Below, in pieces: positions 1-5,234 of a stretch of DNA of 5,234 nt. This DNA comes from Gammaproteobacteria bacterium (GTDB taxonomy: Bacteria; Pseudomonadota; Gammaproteobacteria; Steroidobacterales; Steroidobacteraceae), in NCBI GenBank assembly GCA_030830595.1, contig JAURMS010000353.1, positions 1 to 5,234 of the forward strand, written 5' to 3'. Made by a program: the position numbers and the translations under genes. The first letter of the stretch is position 1, and every line of letters starts with the position of its first letter. The notes beneath the pieces were generated by a model. That model did not search any database and was not told the origin of the DNA. It was given only the letters and a program-made list of their open reading frames with translations.

Positions 1-1094
1 CGAACCGTGGTGGTGCGGAAGTCGAGCCATTCCAGCAGCAGCGAGCGCAGGTCCATGACCCGCGGCCGGCCATCGAGGCCGATGACGTTCATGTTGACCC
101 GGTAGCTGCGCTCGAGGTCGGTGGTGGCAAACAGGTGGTCCATCAACTGTGGGAGGTCCACCCGTGAGGAGCGCGGGGTGATGACCAGCCTGGTGGGCTG
201 CTCATGGTCGCTCTCGTCCCGCAGGTCTTCCACCATCGGCAGCTTCTTGGCCCGCATCTGCGCCGCGATCTGCTCGAGCACCTTGGAGCCCGAGACCTGG
301 TAAGGCAGGGCGGTCACGATGACTTCGCCGTCCTCGACCTCGTAGACGGCTCGGGCCCGGAACGAGCCGCTGCCGGTCGTGTAAACCTGCCTGAGTTCGG
401 CAGCCGGAGTGATGATCTCCGCACCACTCGGCAGGTCGGGGCCCCGCACCTCCTGGCACAGGTCCTCGATGGAGGTGGCGGGATCGTCCAGCAGGCGCAG
501 GCAGGCCGCAACGACCTCGCGTAGGTTGTGGGGCGGAATGTCGGTGGCCATGCCCACGGCAATGCCGGCCGCACCGTTCAGGAGGACGTTGGGGAGCCGC
601 GCCGGCAACAACTGGGGCTCATCGAGGGTGCCATCGAAATTGGGGACCCACTCGACCGTGCCCTGCTCCAGCTCGGCCAGGAGCACCTGCGCATAGGGCC
701 GCAGGCGCGCCTCCGTGTAACGCATGGCCGCAAAGGACTTGGGGTCGTCCGTCGAACCCCAGTTACCCTGGCCGTCCACCACCGGATAACGGTAAGAAAA
801 ATCCTGGGCCATGTGCACCATGGCCTCGTAGCAGGCGGAGTCGCCATGCGGATGGTACTTGCCGATCACGTCGCCCACGGTGCGGGCCGACTTCTTGTGC
901 TTGGACCCGGCAGCGAGACCCAGCTCGCTCATGGCATAGATGATCCGTCGCTGGACGGGCTTCAGGCCATCGGCCAGTTGCGGCAGGGCGCGGTCGAGGA
1001 TGACGTACATCGAGTAATCGAGGTAGGCCTTCTCCGTAAAGGCCTTGAGCGGGCGGCGCTCAATGCCCTCGAAATCGAGTTGCTGCTCCTTCAT
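1..1094 (-). CDS. parC: DNA topoisomerase IV subunit A (ParC), N-terminal part; 3' end outside window
   Basis: ParC is the DNA breakage-reunion subunit of topoisomerase IV, the A2B2 type IIA enzyme that decatenates daughter chromosomes in the cytoplasm. The window holds 364 codons, about half of the ~750 residues usual for ParC: the winged-helix catalytic domain and the start of the tower. The coiled coil and C-terminal DNA-wrapping domain are off the edge. Visible landmarks are LDYSMYVI (residues 25-32), GLKPVQRRI (43-51), the quinolone-determining stretch GKYHPHGDSACYE with Ser86 and Glu90, the active-site tyrosine Tyr126 in AAMRYTEARL, the DNA-bending isoleucine Ile178 in GIAVGMATD, and DLRDESDHE in the tower region. 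DSACYE rather than the GyrA-type version, plus adjacency to parE, favours ParC over GyrA. The ATG at 1094-1092 has GGAG five bases upstream and overlaps the parE stop in an ATGA, suggesting translational coupling. No frameshift or lesion is seen. Confidence 0.97.
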   Translation of the reverse strand, partial: MKEQQLDFEGIERRPLKAFTEKAYLDYSMYVILDRALPQLADGLKPVQRRIIYAMSELGLAAGSKHKKSARTVGDVIGKYHPHGDSACYEAMVHMAQDFSYRYPVVDGQGNWGSTDDPKSFAAMRYTEARLRPYAQVLLAELEQGTVEWVPNFDGTLDEPQLLPARLPNVLLNGAAGIAVGMATDIPPHNLREVVAACLRLLDDPATSIEDLCQEVRGPDLPSGAEIITPAAELRQVYTTGSGSFRARAVYEVEDGEVIVTALPYQVSGSKVLEQIAAQMRAKKLPMVEDLRDESDHEQPTRLVITPRSSRVDLPQLMDHLFATTDLERSYRVNMNVIGLDGRPRVMDLRSLLLEWLDFRTTTV

Positions 1095-2980
1095 TGGGTC
1101 TCCGCGAGGTTGCCCTTGCGTTCCAGCCAGTCGCGCCGGTCGGCGGAACGCTTCTTGGCCAGGAGCATGTCGAGCATTTCCTCGGCGTCATCGCCGGGCT
1201 CGATGGACAACTGCATCAGGCGTCGGGTATCCGGCGCCATGGTGGTCTCGCGCAACTGGACCGGACTCATTTCGCCAAGCCCCTTGAAGCGGGTGACCAC
1301 GGGCTTGCCACGGATCCCTTCGGCCACGATCCGGTCGAGGATGCCCTGTCGGTCATGCTCGCCGAGCGCATAGTACACCTGCTTACCCACGTCGATCCGG
1401 AACAGTGGCGGCATCGCGACGAAGACATGCCCGGCCGTCACCAGTGGGCGGAAGTGGCGCAGGAACAGCGCGCACAGGAGTGTGGCGATGTGGGCCCCGT
1501 CAGAGTCGGCATCGGCCAGGATGCAGATACGGTGGTAACGCAGGCCGCTCAGGTCGGTGGAGCCCGGATCAACGCCAATGGCCGTCGAGATGTCGCTGAC
1601 CTCCTGGGACTGGAGGATGGCACCCGCATCGACTTCCCAGGTGTTGAGGATCTTGCCCCGCAGCGGCATCACGGCCTGGAACTCCCGGTCACGCGCCTGC
1701 TTGGCGGACCCTCCTGCCGAGTCTCCCTCCACCAGGAACAGTTCGCAGCGTGCGGCTTCCTGCAGCCGACAGTCGGCGAGCTTGCCTGGCAGTGCCGGCC
1801 CGCTGACCACCCGCTTGCGGGTGACGCGCTGCGCGGCCCGCACGCGCTCCTGGGCGTTGCCGATGGCGAACTGGGCGATCGACTCACCCGCCTCCGGATG
1901 CTGGTTCATCCACAGCGCCAGGGAATCCTTGACGACGCCCGAGACAAAGGCCGCCGACTCCCTGCTGGACAGCTTTTCCTTGGTCTGGCCGGCGAACTGC
2001 GGTTCCTTCATCTTGACTGACAGCACGAAGTTGACGGTCTGCCAGACGTCCTCGGGCGCCAGCTTGATGCCCCTGGGGAGCAGGTTGCGGAACTCGCAGA
2101 ACTCGCGCACCGCTTCCGTCACCCCAGAGCGAAGTCCGTTGACGTGGGTGCCGCCCTCCGGCGTCGGGATCAGGTTGACGTAGCTCTCGGCAACCAGCAC
2201 TCCGGCCTCGGGGGCCCAGCACAGGGCCCAATCGGCCAGTTCGCCACCGCCCTCGAGGCGGCCGGCAAAGGGCTCAGCCGGCAGCGTCTGCACCTTGTCC
2301 ATCTGTCCCGTCAGGTAATCGGACAGGTTGCCGGCATAGAACCACTCCTCCCGCTCGCCCGACGCTTCATCGGTCAGGATGACCCGTAAGCCCGGGCACA
2401 AGACGGCCTTGGCACGCAGGGTGTGGCGCAGGCGCGGCAAGGAAAAAGAGGCCGAATCAAAGAATTGCGGGTCGGGCCAGAACCGTACGGTGGTGCCGGT
2501 CACACCCTTGCGAACCTTGCCGATCTCCTCGAGCTTCGAGGCAGTCTTGCCATCGCGGAAGGCGATGTTGTACTCGCTGCCCCCACGCCGGACCCAGCAT
2601 TCGAGGTTGCGAGACAGGGCGTTGACCACGGACACGCCCACTCCATGCAAGCCGCCGGAGAATTCGTAGGCCCGATCATTGAACTTGCCGCCCGCGTGCA
2701 GCCTGGTGAGGATCAGTTCCACACCCGGCATCTTTTCGCGGGGATGCAGGTCGACCGGCATGCCGCGCCCATCGTCACTCACCTGCAGGGAACCGTCCTT
2801 GAAGACGGTGACCTCGATCAGCTGGCAGTGCCCCCCGAGCGCCTCGTCAACGCTGTTATCGATCACCTCATGGGCGAGGTGATTCGGGTTGCGGGTGTCC
2901 GTGTACATGCCAGGACGCCGCCGGACGGGCTCCAGCCCGGAGAGGACCTCGATGTCCGACGCCGAATAACCCTGGCTCAT
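1091..2980 (-). CDS. parE: DNA topoisomerase IV subunit B (ParE), complete
   Basis: ParE is the ATPase subunit of topoisomerase IV; with ParC it passes one duplex through another to decatenate and relax DNA. The 629 residues match the ~630 of E. coli ParE, without the insert found in gammaproteobacterial GyrB. The GHKL ATPase domain shows HEVIDNSVDEA (catalytic Glu38, Asn42), DDGRGMP (69-75), LHAGGKF (94-100) and GGLHGVGVSVVNAL (109-122). The transducer carries the QTK loop (Gln332-Lys334) that contacts ATP. The TOPRIM domain has LVEGDSAGGSA (Glu418), PLRGKILN (439-446) and the metal-binding DADSD (Asp490, Asp492, Asp494). The C-terminus has RFKGLGEM (564-571), LRETT and MLLAKKRSADRR. All catalytic residues are present. 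The reading frame stays open upstream to about 3238, but homology begins at MSQGYSASDIEVL, which aligns with MTQTYNADAIEVL of E. coli, so the ATG at 2980 was chosen. No clear Shine-Dalgarno precedes it. The stop overlaps the parC start by four bases. Confidence 0.98.
   Translation of the reverse strand: MSQGYSASDIEVLSGLEPVRRRPGMYTDTRNPNHLAHEVIDNSVDEALGGHCQLIEVTVFKDGSLQVSDDGRGMPVDLHPREKMPGVELILTRLHAGGKFNDRAYEFSGGLHGVGVSVVNALSRNLECWVRRGGSEYNIAFRDGKTASKLEEIGKVRKGVTGTTVRFWPDPQFFDSASFSLPRLRHTLRAKAVLCPGLRVILTDEASGEREEWFYAGNLSDYLTGQMDKVQTLPAEPFAGRLEGGGELADWALCWAPEAGVLVAESYVNLIPTPEGGTHVNGLRSGVTEAVREFCEFRNLLPRGIKLAPEDVWQTVNFVLSVKMKEPQFAGQTKEKLSSRESAAFVSGVVKDSLALWMNQHPEAGESIAQFAIGNAQERVRAAQRVTRKRVVSGPALPGKLADCRLQEAARCELFLVEGDSAGGSAKQARDREFQAVMPLRGKILNTWEVDAGAILQSQEVSDISTAIGVDPGSTDLSGLRYHRICILADADSDGAHIATLLCALFLRHFRPLVTAGHVFVAMPPLFRIDVGKQVYYALGEHDRQGILDRIVAEGIRGKPVVTRFKGLGEMSPVQLRETTMAPDTRRLMQLSIEPGDDAEEMLDMLLAKKRSADRRDWLERKGNLAETQ
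1100..1103 (-). promoter_or_regulatory. Ribosome binding site of parC
   Basis: GGAG on the minus strand, inside the last codons of parE, five bases before the ATG at 1094-1092. It supports this start, which places the MKEQQLDFEG N-terminus six residues longer than E. coli ParC relative to the active-site tyrosine. Its position inside parE fits translation of parC by ribosomes finishing parE. Confidence 0.6.
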
Positions 2981-3002
2981 CGGTGCTGGGCAGGCCGTGG
3001 GT

Positions 3003-3614
3003 TCAGTCGAGGTCCCCCGCCAGGGAGTGCAGCGAGGCCGCCGACAGGCTGACCGAGTGCGGGTAGGCCGGATGATCCGAGCCGACCTCCACCTGCGCAC
3101 CGCTGCGAATCGCCGCACGCATGCCCTCGGTGAACTCGAAACGCAGCCAGTGCACGGAGGACGTCTTCTGTTCGTTCTCGCGCTCGAGGTCCTCGTCCGC
3201 CACGGCGTAGACCCGCTCGAAACCCGCCACCTGGACATAGCACCGGCGCTCGATGCCCTTCATGGCAGCGAGCGCTGCCCGTCGCTGGTCAGGGTCCGGA
3301 TACTCGATCAGGAAGGTCGCCTTCCAGTTGCTGCCATCGGGAATCAACGGATTGTAGGCGTCCAGCTCATCCTGTATGCCCTCCGGCTCGAAGATCCGCT
3401 CGACCCGCAGCATTTCCTGGATCTGGTACTGGATGGTCATGCGATCCTCGAAGATCCAGGTCACGTGGGGCCCGATCTGGATGGTGCGCGGGCGCTTGTG
3501 CTGCAGGACCCGACCACGGAAATCCGCCCGCTGCCGCGCGTACTGTTCGAGGCTGAAGAGATCGCTCGCCCGCAGCGGGCCCTTGAGGCGAATGGTGTCG
3601 TTACCGCTCATCAT
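3003..3614 (-). CDS. DUF3501 family protein, function unknown
   Basis: A 203-residue soluble protein with no signal peptide or membrane segment. I recognise it as DUF3501 from its pattern of conserved blocks: LxxYxxxR near residues 22-29, an HK-R stretch (39-43), FEDRMTIQYQIQEMLR (55-70), EGIQDELDAYNPLIPDG (78-94), an IEYPDPDQRR block (103-112), an aspartate/glutamate-rich ADEDLERE (139-146), SVHWLRFEF (153-161) and DHPAY (180-184). The acidic residues and His155/His181 could bind metal, but no defined metal site or catalytic motif is known to me. DUF3501 genes are commonly found beside rubrerythrin and a GlpC-like Fe-S protein, exactly as here, so a redox-linked role is likely though unproven. 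It begins 12 bases after the upstream stop and ends 22 bases before parE. An in-frame GTG at 3620 is an alternative start, but GGAG lies only one base from it and seven bases from the ATG at 3614, so the ATG is preferred; a second ATG follows directly. Confidence 0.88.
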   Translation of the reverse strand: MMSGNDTIRLKGPLRASDLFSLEQYARQRADFRGRVLQHKRPRTIQIGPHVTWIFEDRMTIQYQIQEMLRVERIFEPEGIQDELDAYNPLIPDGSNWKATFLIEYPDPDQRRAALAAMKGIERRCYVQVAGFERVYAVADEDLERENEQKTSSVHWLRFEFTEGMRAAIRSGAQVEVGSDHPAYPHSVSLSAASLHSLAGDLD

Positions 3615-3621
3615 GCTCACG

Positions 3622-3625
3622 CTCC
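3622..3625 (-). promoter_or_regulatory. Ribosome binding site of the DUF3501 gene
   Basis: GGAG on the minus strand, just after the TGA of the Fe-S oxidoreductase gene. Its seven-base spacing to the ATG at 3614-3612 decides that start over the GTG at 3620, from which it is only one base away. The short gap implies co-transcription and probably coupled translation with the upstream gene. Confidence 0.6.
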
Positions 3626-3626
3626 G

Positions 3627-4976
3627 TCAGAGTCCATAGGCCTGTCGCAACAGCGACAGGGGGTGTTCGGGTCCGCGACCCCGCTCGGCCAGGCCGTTGG
3701 CGATCTGCTCACCGGCCATCGGGCAGTCGCTGGAGTAATGATCCACCTTGCCCCCCTCAACCTTGCGCACCACCGGCTTGCCGATCTTCACCGAGGCCTC
3801 GTGGAACTCCTTCTTCACGGCATAGGTGCCGTTGTGACCGGAACAGCGCTCGATCACCTCGACCTCGGTTCCGGGGATCAGCTTCAGGGTGTCCCGGGTC
3901 TTGAGACCAATGCGCTGGACCCGCAAGTGACAGGGCACATGGTAGGCGACCTTGCCGAGCGACTGGGAAAAATCGGTGCGCAACAGGCCACCCTTGTGCC
4001 GCAGCATCAGGTACTCGAAGGGATCGAAGACCCGCTTCTGGACCTTGGCCACCCGCTCGTCGTCGGGGAACAGCAGCGGCAGCTCCTGCTTGAACATCAA
4101 GGCACAGGACGGAATGGGGATGACAATGTCCCAACCCTGATCCACCAGCGCCGCCAGCTTCGGGATGTTGTGTTCCATCAGCTTCTCGACGGAGTCGAGG
4201 TCGCCAAGTTCCAGGCGCGGCATGCCGCAGCATTTCTCGCCGGGCACGGTGGTGATGGCAATACCGTTGTGCTCCAGCACCGCCACCAGGTCCTCGTTCA
4301 TGCCCGGATGATTTCGGTTGCCGTAGCAGGTGGCGAACAGGGCCACCTTGCCAGATGTTTCGGCGGTAGCGACCGGCTGGGCGTCAGGCGCGCGATGCCG
4401 CGCCTGGCGTTTCTGGAAGGTGTCTGAGTGATAGCTCGGCACCGGCGCGTTGCGATGCACACCCAGCGTGGCCTCCAGCACACGGCGCCCGGTGGCGCTG
4501 CGGTTGGCGGCGTTGACCACCTCGGCCACCACCGGTATGCCGGCGAGACTGCCCACCAGGTCGGTGGAGGACAGGACCCGATCGCGGAAGGAGGCGCCCT
4601 GCTTCTTGAAGCGGACGGCCTTGGCCCTGAGCATCAGGTGGGGGAAGTCCAGGTTCCAGGGGTGCGGGGGCACGTAGGGGCACTTGGACAGGTAGCACAT
4701 GTCGCAGAGGTAACAGTGATCGACCACTTCCCAGTAGGCTTCGTGCGCCACCCCGTCGACCTCGCCGGTCGAGGACTCATCGACCTTGTCGAACAGGACT
4801 GGAAAGGCGTTGCAGAGGCTGACGCAACGACGGCAGCCGTGGCAGATATCAAAGGCCCGCTCGAGTTCCTTGAACAGCGCCTGTTCGTCCCAGAACTCCA
4901 CTCCCTTCCAGTCGATCGGATGCCGGGTGGGCGCCTCGAGGCTGCCCTCCCGCGGCCCGGATGCCTGCTCACTCAT
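3627..4976 (-). CDS. GlpC / heterodisulfide-reductase-type Fe-S oxidoreductase
   Basis: A 449-residue soluble protein related to GlpC, LldE/LutA and the HdrB/D-type CCG proteins (COG0247-like), which carry electrons through Fe-S clusters. Residues 45-55 form CxxCxxCxxxC (Cys45, 48, 51, 55) and residues 88-99 form CxxCxxCxxxxC (Cys88, 91, 94, 99), consistent with a two-4Fe-4S ferredoxin-like domain; the final Cys of each set is followed by Asn or Pro. After a polar linker (~181-208) come two CCG-type domains. The first has Cys217, Cys249-Cys250-Gly251 and Cys291. The second has Cys349 (VPCHLR), Cys378-Ser379-Gly380 in ERCSGHNGTY, and Cys418 (DCPMAG), so one cluster cysteine is replaced by serine. 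No membrane segment or signal peptide is visible. The ATG at 4976 has GGAGG seven bases upstream; the frame is open to 5153, but that part lies over the rubrerythrin gene and looks non-coding. The substrate is unknown. Context suggests electron transfer to rubrerythrin or a DUF3501-related redox step (inference). It is not GlpC itself, since glpA and glpB are absent from the window. Confidence 0.9.
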   Translation of the reverse strand: MSEQASGPREGSLEAPTRHPIDWKGVEFWDEQALFKELERAFDICHGCRRCVSLCNAFPVLFDKVDESSTGEVDGVAHEAYWEVVDHCYLCDMCYLSKCPYVPPHPWNLDFPHLMLRAKAVRFKKQGASFRDRVLSSTDLVGSLAGIPVVAEVVNAANRSATGRRVLEATLGVHRNAPVPSYHSDTFQKRQARHRAPDAQPVATAETSGKVALFATCYGNRNHPGMNEDLVAVLEHNGIAITTVPGEKCCGMPRLELGDLDSVEKLMEHNIPKLAALVDQGWDIVIPIPSCALMFKQELPLLFPDDERVAKVQKRVFDPFEYLMLRHKGGLLRTDFSQSLGKVAYHVPCHLRVQRIGLKTRDTLKLIPGTEVEVIERCSGHNGTYAVKKEFHEASVKIGKPVVRKVEGGKVDHYSSDCPMAGEQIANGLAERGRGPEHPLSLLRQAYGL

Positions 4977-4983
4977 GGCGTCG

Positions 4984-4988
4984 CCTCC
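4984..4988 (-). promoter_or_regulatory. Ribosome binding site of the Fe-S oxidoreductase gene
   Basis: GGAGG on the minus strand, seven bases before the ATG at 4976-4974: the strongest Shine-Dalgarno in the window. It fixes the start at MSEQASG and argues against the longer reading frame that runs back into the rubrerythrin gene. Confidence 0.75.
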
Positions 4989-4998
4989 GCGAGGTTCC

Positions 4999-5038
4999 AA
5001 AACGCACGCGGGGCGGACCGATGCCCACCCCGCGTACG
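4999..5038 (-). terminator. Intrinsic terminator or attenuator after rubrerythrin
   Basis: In the minus-strand transcript, bases 5038-5023 pair with 5018-5003 to give a 16-bp stem, including three G-U wobbles, around a four-base loop (5022-5019). The core is ACGCGGGG (5035-5028) against CCCCGCGT (5013-5006), a perfect 8-bp inverted repeat. Four U's follow immediately (5002-4999), then GG. The wobbles and U-run exist only in the minus-strand reading, so the signal is oriented with the genes. The stem base lies 23 bases after the rubrerythrin stop and the U-run ends 22 bases before the next start codon. The short U-run suggests partial termination, making it an attenuator or an mRNA 3'-end stabiliser rather than a complete stop. 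I see no room for a separate promoter between it and the next gene. Confidence 0.7.
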
Positions 5039-5061
5039 CAAGCTTCAGTGAGAACTCAGGA

Positions 5062-5234
5062 TCAGCCGAGCTGGTCCAGGGCCTTCTGGAAGCGGTTGGC
5101 GTGCGAGCGCTCGGCCTTCGCCAGCGTCTCGAACCAGTCCGCGATCTCGTCAAATCCCTCGTCGCGAGCGGTCTTGGCCATGCCCGGATACATGTCGGTG
5201 TACTCGTGGGTCTCGCCCGCGATCGCCGCCTTGA
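5062..5234 (-). CDS. rbr: Rubrerythrin without rubredoxin domain, C-terminal part; 5' end outside window
   Basis: Rubrerythrins are non-haem diiron proteins of the ferritin-like superfamily that reduce hydrogen peroxide in the cytoplasm. The window shows the last 56 codons and the TGA at 5064-5062. The visible protein begins KAAIAGETHEYTDMYPGMA and ends RFQKALDQLG. It contains the third-helix ligand motif ExxE (ETHE, visible residues 7-10) and the fourth-helix motif ExxH (ERSH, visible residues 41-44), the second pair of diiron ligands in rubrerythrin. The chain stops six residues after RFQK, so the usual C-terminal rubredoxin domain with two CxxC pairs is missing. It may be fused at the N-terminus instead, or absent as in sulerythrin-like proteins; the unseen first half would decide. 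A hairpin terminator follows the stop. The downstream Fe-S oxidoreductase and DUF3501 genes form a recurring neighbourhood with this gene. The symbol is the family name, not a confirmed orthologue. Confidence 0.9.
   Translation of the reverse strand, partial: KAAIAGETHEYTDMYPGMAKTARDEGFDEIADWFETLAKAERSHANRFQKALDQLG

Noticed and set aside
817..846. Possible quinolone-resistance change in ParC
   Set aside because: The GKYHPHGDSACYE region keeps Ser86 and Glu90, matching Ser80 and Glu84 of the susceptible E. coli enzyme, so no resistance substitution is visible there.
1094..2020. Plus-strand open frame of 308 codons opposite parE, and the similar 281-codon frame at 528-1373 opposite parC
   Set aside because: Both are mirror images of strongly conserved topoisomerase coding sequence, with no recognisable domain of their own.
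2981..3238. N-terminal extension of ParE by 86 residues
   Set aside because: The extra residues are arginine/serine/proline-rich, overlap the DUF3501 gene in another frame and have no counterpart in ParE, whose homology starts at MSQGYSASDIEVL.
2997..4427. Plus-strand open frame of 476 codons antisense to the DUF3501 and Fe-S genes
   Set aside because: It lies opposite two well-supported genes and its translation resembles no family I recognise. Long antisense open frames are expected in GC-rich coding DNA.
3627..4976. Assignment of the Fe-S protein as GlpC of anaerobic glycerol-3-phosphate dehydrogenase
   Set aside because: glpA and glpB are absent from the window, the second CCG motif is CSG, and the neighbours are rubrerythrin and DUF3501, so only family-level similarity is supported.
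4977..5153. N-terminal extension of the Fe-S oxidoreductase by 59 residues
   Set aside because: It would overlap the rubrerythrin C-terminus and the hairpin, the residues look non-coding, and GGAGG is correctly spaced for the ATG at 4976.

Overview
The window is a compact stretch of a GC-rich (roughly mid-60s % by eye) proteobacterial chromosome. Every gene I can support lies on the minus strand, so transcription runs from position 5234 down to 1. ParE has the short ~630-residue architecture typical of Gammaproteobacteria and reads closely like the E. coli protein from end to end, as does the visible half of ParC. I therefore infer a gammaproteobacterium. I cannot name a genus; chemolithotrophic or purple-sulfur-type lineages are plausible because they often carry the rubrerythrin / Fe-S oxidoreductase / DUF3501 trio seen here.

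Layout in transcription order: (1) 5234-5062, the C-terminal end of a rubrerythrin that stops straight after the diiron four-helix bundle, with no C-terminal rubredoxin domain. (2) 5061-4977, an 85-bp gap holding a strong GC hairpin followed by four U's on the minus strand (terminator or attenuator) and a good ribosome binding site. (3) 4976-3627, a 449-residue soluble GlpC / heterodisulfide-reductase-type Fe-S oxidoreductase with two N-terminal 4Fe-4S motifs and two CCG-type domains, the second degenerate (CSG). (4) 3614-3003, a 203-residue DUF3501 protein of unknown function. (5) 2980-1091, complete parE (topoisomerase IV subunit B). (6) 1094-1, the first 364 codons of parC (topoisomerase IV subunit A), overlapping parE by four bases; the rest is outside the window.

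Two functional blocks are joined head to tail. Rubrerythrin, the Fe-S protein and DUF3501 look like a redox or peroxide-defence module in which the Fe-S protein might supply electrons to a rubrerythrin that lacks its own rubredoxin. That role is inference. parE-parC encode the two subunits of the chromosome-decatenating topoisomerase IV. Only 22 bp separate DUF3501 from parE and I see no terminator there, so read-through from the redox module into parEC is possible. Apart from the 85-bp gap there is essentially no non-coding DNA, and I see no RNA gene, mobile element, CRISPR array or long repeat.
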